Below the pieces are notes generated by a model. The model made no database searches. It was not told the DNA's origin and was given only the letters and a program-made list of their open reading frames with translations. Made by a program: the position numbers and the translations under genes. A stretch of 7,070 bases of DNA from the NCBI GenBank assembly GCA_937879825.1, contig CALFMQ010000437.1, positions 1 to 7,070 of the forward strand, written 5' to 3'. The stretch comes from an uncultured Phycisphaerales bacterium. GTDB taxonomy: Bacteria; Planctomycetota; Phycisphaerae; Phycisphaerales; UBA1924. Every line of letters begins with the position of its first letter. Within the stretch, counting starts at the first letter, position 1. Shown here in pieces: positions 1-6,542 of this stretch.

Positions 1-1
1 C

Positions 2-775
2 ATGCTCGGCCCCGTCGCCCTCTCATTCGTCGCCAACCCCCGCCCGCCCGCCGAGACCCCCGTCCTCACCATCCTCAGCGCCAATGTCCTGCGCGGCAAC
101 GCCGACCCCGCATCCATCGCGCATCAGGCCCGCCAGAACAACGCCGACATCATCCTCATCCAGGAAGCCACGCCCGATTTCTCACGCGCCCTACGCGCCG
201 AACTCACCGGCGACTACCCATTCATCGAAGAGGCATCCCGCACCGGCGCCTTCGGCCAGCTCACACTCTCCCGCCTCCCATTCCTCGCGCCCGCCGAGCA
301 ATACCCGCAGGGCGAACTCGCGCAGATGTTCGAGCCGCGCGCCATCATCAACCCCGCCGACCCCCAGATCCGCACGCGCATCGAGTTCAACGCGCACGAG
401 GTCATCATCCAGAACATCCACCTCACCTCCCCAGGAAGCGTCGAAGCCGTCGCCCAGCAACTCGAACAAGCCCGATGGCTCGCCGAGTGGGGCAGGTCCG
501 AGCCCGCGCCCGCGATCATGATGGGCGACTTCAACACCGCGCCGACGAGCGCGCACGCCGCCATGCTCCGCCGCGCCGGATGGCGCGACGCATTCGCGTC
601 CGTCGGGCGCGGCCGCGGCGCCACATGGCCCGCGATCGGCTTCCTATCCAACTTCCCCGGCGTGCGCATCGATCACGCCTACTCGCGCAACGGCCTCACG
701 CCCATCGAGTTCCGCGTCCTCGAGGCGCACAACTCCGATCACCGCCCCGTCCTGGCACGCTTCATCATCAAATGA
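2..775 (+). CDS. Endonuclease/exonuclease/phosphatase (EEP) family protein, 5' end cut by the window
   Basis: This is the C-terminal 257 residues of an EEP-fold metal-dependent phosphodiesterase or nuclease. Numbering from the ATG at position 2, the family motifs appear in order: SANV with N28, the metal-binding IQE with E55, a LSRLPF segment, the histidine of HLTSPG (H140), MGDFN with D176 and N178, RIDHAYS with D224, and the terminal SDHRP with D246 and H247. The catalytic set therefore looks complete. The reading frame is still open at the left edge. The first residues (LGPVALSFVANPRPP) resemble the end of a hydrophobic segment followed by a linker, as in EEP proteins with N-terminal membrane helices, so the real start is probably upstream and the ATG at 2 is internal. 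The substrate cannot be told from sequence; the EEP superfamily includes DNA nucleases, phosphoinositide phosphatases and sphingomyelinases. Codons end mostly in C. It converges with the minus-strand gene ending at 827. Confidence 0.9.
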   Translation: MLGPVALSFVANPRPPAETPVLTILSANVLRGNADPASIAHQARQNNADIILIQEATPDFSRALRAELTGDYPFIEEASRTGAFGQLTLSRLPFLAPAEQYPQGELAQMFEPRAIINPADPQIRTRIEFNAHEVIIQNIHLTSPGSVEAVAQQLEQARWLAEWGRSEPAPAIMMGDFNTAPTSAHAAMLRRAGWRDAFASVGRGRGATWPAIGFLSNFPGVRIDHAYSRNGLTPIEFRVLEAHNSDHRPVLARFIIK

Positions 776-800
776 AAAGGGCGAGCCCTCGGGCCCGCCC
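775..800 (-). terminator. Likely intrinsic terminator of the minus-strand operon
   Basis: Bases 779-800 form a hairpin. GGGCG (779-783) pairs with CGCCC (796-800), there is one A/C mismatch (784/795), and GCCC (785-788) pairs with GGGC (791-794) around a very short loop. Read on the minus strand, the stem is followed directly by TTTT (complement of 775-778) and then CATTTG, a short interrupted T tract. On the plus strand no T run follows, so it fits best as the terminator of the gene ending at 827. The T tract overlaps the TGA stop of the convergent EEP gene by one base. Stability was not computed. Confidence 0.6.
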
Positions 801-826
801 TCTCGATCAATCATTCGTAATGCCGA

Positions 827-2677
827 TCACTTCCGCGGACGCAGCACCACCGACTTCATCACGAAGCCGTCGGGCGTCGAACGCATCTGACCCGCCATGT
901 CGCCGATGTTGCGGATCACAACATCCAGCGGCGGCGCGTCCTGCATCCAGCCCGGCATCTCCTCAAGCTGCGAAGCGATCATCTCCTCCGCGAACTCCTT
1001 CATGTCCTCGTCCTCCTGCCACTCCGGCCCGGAGAACTGCGCCCGCACGATCGCCTCGTAGTTACGCATCGTCCAGTCGAGGTACTCGATCGTCGTGCGC
1101 ATATCGGTGTACGTAAAGCCCATCGCGTCCGTGCCCACGCTCTTGGCGGCGTGCTGGAACGCCTCCTCGTCCGCGAGCGAAGCGTTGTCCGCGCCCGCGT
1201 TCCGCAGCGCGTTCTCGATCTCAGCGGTCTTGCCGAAGAAGATGTGACCGCCGCCGATCCCGATCGAGATCTCCGGCCCCATCCCCGCCATCGACGGGTC
1301 CATCTCCCAGATCGTGTTGCCGAGGAAGTCGCGGCTCTGGAGCGGAACCATCCCCGTGTTCACAAGGTTCGTCACCGCGTCAGACAACGCCGCCTGATCC
1401 TTCGCCTTCATGCTGACAAGCATCGTCTGGCTCTCAGGAGAGAACGGCCGCTCGTAGCCCTGCGCCAGAATCACCTGCGGGTCCATCTGCGCAAAGAGCG
1501 GCCCGACAAAGCCCGCCGCCATCTCCACGCCCTGCAACATCTGCTGGCCCTCTTCCTCCGGCATCCCGTTGGCGATCTCACGGATCGTCGGAATCAGGTC
1601 CGCAAAGCGGAACTGGAACGAGGTATACGAGGTCGCGTTCGCCGTCACCCACGACGGCGGCATGTTGTTGGTCGGCGGATTATCAAACAGCGCCACCAGA
1701 CCCTTCTTCTCCGGGCAGATCACCGACCAGGTCTGCTCCAGCATCCCCGCGTCGGCATCAAAGTCCACGCCGAAGGTCACCGCCTTCACCTGATCGACCC
1801 CCAGCATCCCCATCACCATCATGGGGTCGAACATCATCATGCCCATCTCATCGTCGCCGCCCGCCTCCTTCGCCTTCTTCATCATGTCCATCAGGGGCGA
1901 AACCAGGAACGACGCCGACATGTCGTGCTGACCGACCTGCGAGAGCGACTTCGCGTAGCTCGCGTTCTCGCGGACCGTGTGCATCTCCTTGCCCGATTTC
2001 ACGCGATCAATCGTGTTCTCCAGCGCACGCGAGTCCGAGCAGATGAACAGCATGTCGCCCGATCGCGCGTAATACATGTCCTGATTCTCGAAGCTCAGCG
2101 GCCCCGACGGCTCCTCCCACTCCCACTCCTCGCCATCGTCCTCCGCCTCGTCCTCCCCCGCCTCGAGCGGCGTGATCTTGTAGATCGTCACGCCCGCGTA
2201 CTCATCCTCGTCAACCGTGATCTGGTCACGGTCCTGACCCTCATCCATCATCTGCATCATCACGCCGTCCATCGACTCGGCCTCGTCGCCGTAGTCCGCA
2301 GCGATCAACAGACGCGGCTCAAGCACGTTCTCATCGTTGAGCACCATCCACATCGCCCCGCCCGCCATCCCGTGCGGAGACTTCAGGTCCTCCTTCTCCA
2401 GACCCATCCCGTCCAGCGTCTCCTCGAAGTCCGCGAAGAACTCCGCCGCCTGACGGTGGAACCACTTCTGCATCCCGGGGTCCGTCCAGATCGCCTTGAA
2501 GCCCGTGCGGTCGAACGACGCCCGCATCTGCTCGTAGTTGTCGATCGAGATCACCACGATGCTGTCGCTCGGCGCCAGATCGGCGATCGTCACATCCGCC
2601 GCCAGCGCCCCGACCGAAAGGCCCATCGCCGCGCAGGCGCTCAGGATCGCGGGACGCTTCATCAAAACTCGGTTCAT
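827..2677 (-). CDS. Secreted DUF3352-like protein with two related halves
   Basis: This 616-residue protein has no enzyme motif that I recognise. The start at 2677 gives a clear signal peptide: basic NRVLMKR, a hydrophobic stretch, and a likely cut after ALA (A26, before AD). It also sits 7 bases behind GGAAGA. A GTG at 2758 would add 27 residues and bury the signal. Two halves resemble each other. Residues 162-245 (GVTIYKITP, then GDMLFICSDSRALENTI, then NASYAKSL) match about 453-510 (GNTIWEMDP, then GHIFFGKTAEIENAL, then NASLADEEAF). The pattern of hydrophobic strands, a small helix with EN, and SLAD..AF recalls DUF3352-type secreted proteins, but the family call is from memory. Odd regions are an acidic, Trp-containing stretch at about 175-189 and a Met-rich patch at 278-291 (8 Met in 14 residues). 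No C-terminal membrane segment is seen, so it is probably periplasmic or extracellular. It lies 77 bases downstream of the protease gene and is probably co-transcribed with it. Confidence 0.85.
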   Translation of the reverse strand: MNRVLMKRPAILSACAAMGLSVGALAADVTIADLAPSDSIVVISIDNYEQMRASFDRTGFKAIWTDPGMQKWFHRQAAEFFADFEETLDGMGLEKEDLKSPHGMAGGAMWMVLNDENVLEPRLLIAADYGDEAESMDGVMMQMMDEGQDRDQITVDEDEYAGVTIYKITPLEAGEDEAEDDGEEWEWEEPSGPLSFENQDMYYARSGDMLFICSDSRALENTIDRVKSGKEMHTVRENASYAKSLSQVGQHDMSASFLVSPLMDMMKKAKEAGGDDEMGMMMFDPMMVMGMLGVDQVKAVTFGVDFDADAGMLEQTWSVICPEKKGLVALFDNPPTNNMPPSWVTANATSYTSFQFRFADLIPTIREIANGMPEEEGQQMLQGVEMAAGFVGPLFAQMDPQVILAQGYERPFSPESQTMLVSMKAKDQAALSDAVTNLVNTGMVPLQSRDFLGNTIWEMDPSMAGMGPEISIGIGGGHIFFGKTAEIENALRNAGADNASLADEEAFQHAAKSVGTDAMGFTYTDMRTTIEYLDWTMRNYEAIVRAQFSGPEWQEDEDMKEFAEEMIASQLEEMPGWMQDAPPLDVVIRNIGDMAGQMRSTPDGFVMKSVVLRPRK

Positions 2678-2684
2678 GAGACTG

Positions 2685-2690
2685 TCTTCC
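2685..2690 (-). promoter_or_regulatory. Ribosome binding site for the DUF3352-like gene
   Basis: On the minus strand GGAAGA ends 7 bases before the ATG at 2677-2675. This decides the start over the upstream in-frame ATG at 2692, which lacks a purine-rich leader, and over the GTG at 2758. It also puts the signal peptide at the N-terminus. Confidence 0.6.
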
Positions 2691-2754
2691 ATAGTGAGGG
2701 GGTGAATGGTCTGAAGTGATCTCTCTGATTGCTCGCTCTCAGCCCCGGCGGATT

Positions 2755-3759
2755 TCACTGATCCGCCGTGTCATCATCCAGCATCGGGGGCGGGCCGAAC
2801 TCCGACCGGGGCGGCGCCGCCTTGTACGAATACCCCGAGTTGGGATTGTCCTTGTCATACGCAAACGCGTCGTGGTTCCGCAAAAAGTCCCGCACATACC
2901 GCGCGGGAATCGCGAACCCGAGCCCCTCCCCCGCCGGGATGCCCATGTTCGTCACGCCGATCACCTCGCCCTGAAGATTGAACAAGGGCCCGCCCGAGTT
3001 GCCGGGGTTGATCTGCGTCGTCGTCTGGATGAAGGTCAGCCCCTCGAAGTTCCGGTTCGTCGTCGCAACCACACCCTTCGAGAGCGAACGCTCCAGACCG
3101 AGCGGGTTGCCGATCGCGAACACCTCCTGGCCCGACTCCAGCGACTCCATGCCCTGCACATACACAAACTTGAAGGGCCTCGGATCGTTCTCCGGACGCT
3201 TGATCTTGATCAGCGCCAGGTCCGTGTGGTTGTTCACCGCGAGAATCTCGACATCGTCGAGCACCACCCGCCGGAACTCCCGCTCGCCCTGCTCAAACAG
3301 CGTCGCCTTGAGCTGCTGCTCGCCCTGAATCACGTGCGCGTTCGTGATCGCGTACCCGTCCGGGTGAATGATGAAGCCCGACCCCAGCCCCGAAGGCGTC
3401 GACACCAGGATCACCGCCTCGCCGATCTTCTTCGACAGTTCATTCGGCGTGCTCTCGGGCAGATCGTCCGCCACCGAGAAGAACCCCTTCCCGTCGCGCG
3501 TCGCACCCGTCGAGCCGTCCGCGTCCGCGCGCAACACCGACTGCACGCTCGACCGCGGCACCGCCACCACATCAAACCCCACATCGATCCAGATCGTCTC
3601 CGAGTTCTGCTTCACGATCGTCCCCGTCAGCGAACGATCATCCGTGAGCGTCACCACATCAAACCTGCGGATGCTCTCCATCTCGTCCTGGGCCAGAGCC
3701 ACCGAGCCGAGGGTCAGAGTCCAGAGCCCGCAGGCGATCAGCGCAGTTCGTAAAGTCAT
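2755..3759 (-). CDS. Secreted trypsin-like (HtrA/DegP-type) serine protease without PDZ domain
   Basis: This is a 334-residue S1C-like serine endopeptidase, likely acting outside the cytoplasm on misfolded or specific envelope proteins. The catalytic triad is visible: H142 in ITNAHVI, D180 in NNHTDLALIKI and S255 in NPGNSGGPLFN. The spacing (38 and 75 residues) resembles the DegP family. Further family hallmarks are GSGFIIHPDGYAITN, IGNPLGL and GLGFAIPA. A signal peptide occupies about 1-23 (VALA, then QD). Between it and the protease domain, residues about 31-76 form a short strand-rich segment (DVVTLTDDRSLTGTIV, ending VPRSSV) like the small SH3/Sm-like domains common in planctomycete secreted proteins. 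After the protease domain only a Pro- and Asp-rich tail of about 50 residues remains. There is no PDZ domain, unlike DegP, DegQ and DegS. The ATG at 3759 was chosen because of the signal peptide and an AAGGAG upstream; the in-frame ATG at 3804 would put 15 residues ahead of it. It is probably the first gene of an operon with the DUF3352-like gene. Confidence 0.93.
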   Translation of the reverse strand: MTLRTALIACGLWTLTLGSVALAQDEMESIRRFDVVTLTDDRSLTGTIVKQNSETIWIDVGFDVVAVPRSSVQSVLRADADGSTGATRDGKGFFSVADDLPESTPNELSKKIGEAVILVSTPSGLGSGFIIHPDGYAITNAHVIQGEQQLKATLFEQGEREFRRVVLDDVEILAVNNHTDLALIKIKRPENDPRPFKFVYVQGMESLESGQEVFAIGNPLGLERSLSKGVVATTNRNFEGLTFIQTTTQINPGNSGGPLFNLQGEVIGVTNMGIPAGEGLGFAIPARYVRDFLRNHDAFAYDKDNPNSGYSYKAAPPRSEFGPPPMLDDDTADQ

Positions 3760-3770
3760 GAGTCCGGGCG

Positions 3771-3776
3771 CTCCTT
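3771..3776 (-). promoter_or_regulatory. Shine-Dalgarno site of the protease gene
   Basis: On the minus strand AAGGAG lies 11 bases before the ATG at 3759-3757. It is a strong match at slightly long spacing. It supports this start over the in-frame ATG at 3804, which would place 15 non-signal residues ahead of the signal peptide. Confidence 0.65.
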
Positions 3777-3799
3777 CTAGAGTTCGGGCAACATCCCGA

Positions 3800-3830
3800 A
3801 TCATACGCCGACACGCCGCACAACGACCAA
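3800..3830 (-). promoter_or_regulatory. Candidate sigma70-type promoter of the protease operon
   Basis: Reading leftward, TTGGTC (3830-3825) is followed after 19 bases by TATGAT (3805-3800), a five-of-six match to the -10 consensus in otherwise GC-rich DNA. Transcription would start near 3793, giving a leader of about 35 bases with the AAGGAG site. The spacer is longer than the usual 16-18 bases. The surrounding 3760-3993 gap must also hold the promoter of the divergent propeller gene. For that direction I see only weak -10-like strings (TACAGT at 3871, TATGTA at 3914) without a good -35. Confidence 0.4.
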
Positions 3831-3977
3831 ATCGCCGCCATGCCGGTGCATCGAACGCTTCGGGGTCGGGTACAGTAAGGTCATCGAGGCGATGTGCGTC
3901 GCCCGACCTCCAGTATGTACCGGCACCGCCGCACAGGGTCGCAATCGACCCGCACGCGCCGCCGACTCTCGACTCAC

Positions 3978-3985
3978 GGAAAGGG
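3978..3985 (+). promoter_or_regulatory. Ribosome binding site of the propeller gene
   Basis: GGAAAGGG ends 8 bases before the ATG at 3994. The frame stays open back to an ATG at 3892. The 34 codons between use CGA, CCT, GTA, TGT, AGG and GCT, which are rare in the rest of the gene, so that stretch is read as untranslated leader. Confidence 0.6.
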
Positions 3986-3993
3986 CTCCCATC

Positions 3994-6339
3994 ATGTTGC
4001 AGGCACGCGGGCGGGTTATGGTCGGTTCGGCACTGGTCGCGGGGCTGGCTTCAGCCGCCGCAGCGCAGGCACCCTCCCTCGCACGCTACTACGGCTTCGA
4101 CGCCCCCCGAATCGTCGTCGTCGACGACGGCGCCGGCCCCTCCCTCACCGCCGACATGGACGGCGACGGCCTCAACGACATCATCATCGTCAACAACCGC
4201 AAGAGCCGAATCGAGATCCACCGCCAGCGCAAGGCCCAGCGCACACAGGCCGAGATCGAGCGCGAGTACAAGGTCAACGAACTCCCGCCCTCACCCTGGT
4301 ACGACCGCGCCGAGATCTCCGTCTCGCATCAGGTCATGGGCTTCCGCGTCCTCGACGCCGACGGCGACGGCGATATGGACATCCTCTACGCCGGACGCCC
4401 CGACGAAATCGTCCTCCTCGAACAAACCGCGCCCATGACCTTCGACGAAGGCCCCACCCGCCGCGTCCGCGGCCTATCGCTCGGCCAGGACGGCTTCGCC
4501 GTCGCCGATGTCATGGGCGACCCGCGCCCCGAAGTCATCGCGCTCGTCTCCGGCAAAATCAACATCTACGAGTTCGACAAGGGCGTCGTCCGGGGCGAGC
4601 CCACCGTCCTCGGCTCCGGTGGCGACATCCTCGCCTTCTTCGTCGAAGACTACGACGGCGACGGCCATCAGGACATCCTCGGCGCCATCCCCGAAAACGA
4701 CTCGCCCGCCCGCCTCTGGCTCCAGACCGTGGGCCGCGTCGCCGGCCAGAAGCGAGGCGTCGTCGGGCCCGAGTCGCTCTTCGAGATGCCCGCCATCGTC
4801 GAGATCGAGCCCGTCCGCACCCCCGACCGCGCCGCAGCGTCCATCGCCGTCATCGAGCGCGCCACCCGCCGCATCGTCCTGTATGACCTCGTCCGCGAGG
4901 ATGTCGCCTCCGCTTCCGCCTCCGGCGCAGAGCGCGACGCCGTGGTCGAAGTCTTCGCGTTCCGCGGCGGCGCCGACAAGTCACGCGCCATCGCCATCGC
5001 CGATATCGACGCCGACGGCCTCACCGATGTCCTCGCCACCGACAAGTCCGCCAACTCCGTCGTCCTCTACCGACAGGAGCCGTCCGTCGGGCTCGGCGAG
5101 GGTGAGCCCTTCAGCGCCTTCAAGTCGCCGACATCCATCGCCGCCGGACAGTGGGATAACGACCCCGAACTCGAACTCTTCGTCCTCTCCGAAGACGAGA
5201 AAACCGCCGGCGTCGCCCAGTACGACACCAACCGCCACCGCTACGAGTTCCCCCAGCCCATCTCCCTCGCAACGCAGGGCGCCTCGCCCGTCGCCATGGC
5301 CTTCGTCAACCTCTCCGACGGCCCCGCCGTCGCGCTCGTCGTCCGCGACAAGCGCGACCACACCCTCGAGATCCACCGCCCCAACAACGCCGAAGTCACA
5401 ACCATCGAACTCGAAGGCGTCAACCGCCCGCCCACCAGCGCCATCTCGGGCGACTTCGATCACGACGGCAACACCGATGTCATCCTCTTCACGCCCAACG
5501 AGCCCATGGTCATGGTCCGCTCGGTGGGCATGGGCTCCGACGAGATCGAAGTCCTCACGGATGACAAAATGCCCCAGTTCGGCCTTGTCCAGGCCGCCGG
5601 CACCGAGAACACCGCATCCCTCGATGTCGATAACGACGGCTTCGCCGAACTCCTCATCGCCGACGCCAACTTCGTCCGCGCCTGCACCTTCGATAAAGAC
5701 CGCGGCTGGCGCGTCGTCGAGCAGATCACCATGCCCGAGTCCTCCGCGCGACTCGTCGGCCTCTCCGTCCTCACGCGCCCCGGCTCGCAGGCCGCAACCA
5801 TCGTCGCCTCCGACGCCGGCAACAACCGCATGGTCATGATGGCCCGCGCCGCCGACGGCGCCTGGGAAGTCGCCGACAAACTCCACCTCACCGGTATCTC
5901 CGCCGGCCCCGTCCGCGCCGGCTCATTCACGGGCGACGGCCAGCCCTCCATCATGGCCCTCGGCGAAGGCGGCTTCGCACTCGTCCGCCTGGGAGGCAAG
6001 CGCGTCGCCCTCGAAGAAGTCTCCGCCTTCCGCTCCGACCGCGAAGACCGCGCCGAGCACGAGATCGAAGTCGGCGATGTCAACAACGACGGCTACACCG
6101 ACCTCATCGTCCTCGACTCACGCGAACGCATGTGCCAGATCTACGCCCTCTCCGCAGCACGCAAAATCGTCTTCGCCACCGAGTTCGAGGTCTTCGAGTC
6201 CCGACTCTTCTCCCGTGGAGACTCCCGCGAGCGCCAGCCCTCGAGCGCCATGGTCGCCGATGTCACCGGCGACAACGCCACCGACCTCATCCTCCAGGTC
6301 CACGACCGTTTCATGATCTTCCCCCAGATGACGCGCTAG
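3994..6339 (+). CDS. Secreted FG-GAP/VCBS repeat protein, predicted double seven-bladed beta-propeller
   Basis: This 781-residue protein has a signal peptide (about 1-24, hydrophobic core VGSALVAGLASAAAA) followed almost at once by FG-GAP/VCBS-type repeats to the C-terminus. Canonical calcium-binding loops DxDxDGxxD or close variants begin at D54, D121, D219, D337, D487, D544 and D695. Partial loops begin at D172, S644 and D756. Degenerate blades without the acidic set can be placed near 272, 386, 439 and 593. Spacing is 47-67 residues, 14 units in all, which fits two seven-bladed propellers. Blades 1 and 8 share EIHR (74-77 and 459-462) at the same 385-residue offset as their loops, suggesting that one propeller was duplicated. 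Such proteins usually act outside the cytoplasm in ligand or protein binding. No enzyme domain, C-terminal sorting signal or membrane segment is visible, so the partner is unknown. Codons end overwhelmingly in C. It is divergent from the protease gene, and a palindromic repeat begins one base after the stop. Confidence 0.92.
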   Translation: MLQARGRVMVGSALVAGLASAAAAQAPSLARYYGFDAPRIVVVDDGAGPSLTADMDGDGLNDIIIVNNRKSRIEIHRQRKAQRTQAEIEREYKVNELPPSPWYDRAEISVSHQVMGFRVLDADGDGDMDILYAGRPDEIVLLEQTAPMTFDEGPTRRVRGLSLGQDGFAVADVMGDPRPEVIALVSGKINIYEFDKGVVRGEPTVLGSGGDILAFFVEDYDGDGHQDILGAIPENDSPARLWLQTVGRVAGQKRGVVGPESLFEMPAIVEIEPVRTPDRAAASIAVIERATRRIVLYDLVREDVASASASGAERDAVVEVFAFRGGADKSRAIAIADIDADGLTDVLATDKSANSVVLYRQEPSVGLGEGEPFSAFKSPTSIAAGQWDNDPELELFVLSEDEKTAGVAQYDTNRHRYEFPQPISLATQGASPVAMAFVNLSDGPAVALVVRDKRDHTLEIHRPNNAEVTTIELEGVNRPPTSAISGDFDHDGNTDVILFTPNEPMVMVRSVGMGSDEIEVLTDDKMPQFGLVQAAGTENTASLDVDNDGFAELLIADANFVRACTFDKDRGWRVVEQITMPESSARLVGLSVLTRPGSQAATIVASDAGNNRMVMMARAADGAWEVADKLHLTGISAGPVRAGSFTGDGQPSIMALGEGGFALVRLGGKRVALEEVSAFRSDREDRAEHEIEVGDVNNDGYTDLIVLDSRERMCQIYALSAARKIVFATEFEVFESRLFSRGDSRERQPSSAMVADVTGDNATDLILQVHDRFMIFPQMTR

Positions 6340-6340
6340 C

Positions 6341-6373
6341 CCCCTCTCCCTCTGGGAGAGGGCAGGGTGAGGG
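6341..6373 (-). repeat. Palindromic intergenic repeat, element 1
   Basis: CCCTCTCCC (6342-6350) and GGGAGAGGG (6354-6362) form a perfect 9-base stem around TCT, followed by AGGGTGAGGG (6364-6373). The minus strand reads CACCCT then the hairpin. Translated in one minus frame it gives LTLPSPRGRG, a peptide I recall as a recurrent false gene product from repeats of this type in many genomes. It begins one base after the propeller gene's stop codon, so it may also stabilise the 3' end of that mRNA or act in termination. No T run follows it. Confidence 0.7.
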
Positions 6374-6447
6374 CTCTAGTCCTTCCTCTGGTTTCACGAC
6401 GGGTTCTACTTCTGCTGCTCCCCAATCCTCCAGATGCCTTTCTCTTG

Positions 6448-6502
6448 CACCCTCCCCCGATCCCCATCGGGGGAGGTGTCACGCGAAGCGTGACGGAGGG
6501 GG
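6448..6502 (+). repeat. Palindromic intergenic repeat, element 2 (double hairpin)
   Basis: It starts with CACCCT (6448-6453). CCTCCCCCGAT (6451-6461) and ATCGGGGGAGG (6466-6476) form a perfect 11-base stem with loop CCCC. One base later GTCACGC (6478-6484) and GCGTGAC (6488-6494) form a 7-base stem with loop GAA. GGAGGGGG (6495-6502) follows and could compete for pairing with the CCTCCCCC arm. It is arranged in inverted orientation to element 1. The 74 bases between them (6374-6447) show no gene or motif that I can support. Confidence 0.7.
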
Positions 6503-6542
6503 TCTCCTCTTGGCTGCCATGGCTCATCCGTAAGCGTGACCC

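Noticed and set aside
1151..2719. Long plus-strand open frame (522 codons) opposite the DUF3352-like gene
   Set aside because: The product is a His/Arg/Leu-rich low-complexity string with no domain. It is antisense to a gene with signal peptide and ribosome site, and arises from the G-ending codons on the other strand.
2716..3753. Long plus-strand open frame (345 codons) opposite the protease gene
   Set aside because: The translation is Arg/His-rich and repetitive. The minus strand encodes an unmistakable protease with a complete catalytic triad.
3730..3759. Lipobox-like LIAC at residues 7-10 of the protease signal
   Set aside because: The hydrophobic core before the Cys is too short for a lipoprotein signal. 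The later VALA/QD site fits an ordinary signal peptidase cut.
3892..3993. N-terminal extension of the propeller gene from the ATG at 3892
   Set aside because: Codon usage is unlike the gene, the signal peptide would be internal, and a good ribosome site precedes the ATG at 3994.
4508..5839. Ser/Pro-rich plus-strand open frame inside the propeller gene
   Set aside because: It is a shifted-frame reading of the propeller gene. The composition is Ser, Pro, Thr and Ala only, as expected from C-rich codons out of frame.
4981..5886. Gly/Asp/Val-rich minus-strand open frame inside the propeller gene
   Set aside because: It is the antisense of GTC/GAC/GCC codons. There is no ribosome site, signal or domain.
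6341..6362. Intrinsic terminator of the propeller gene
   Set aside because: The hairpin is perfect, but no T run follows and the sequence belongs to a palindromic repeat. It may aid termination but is annotated as a repeat.
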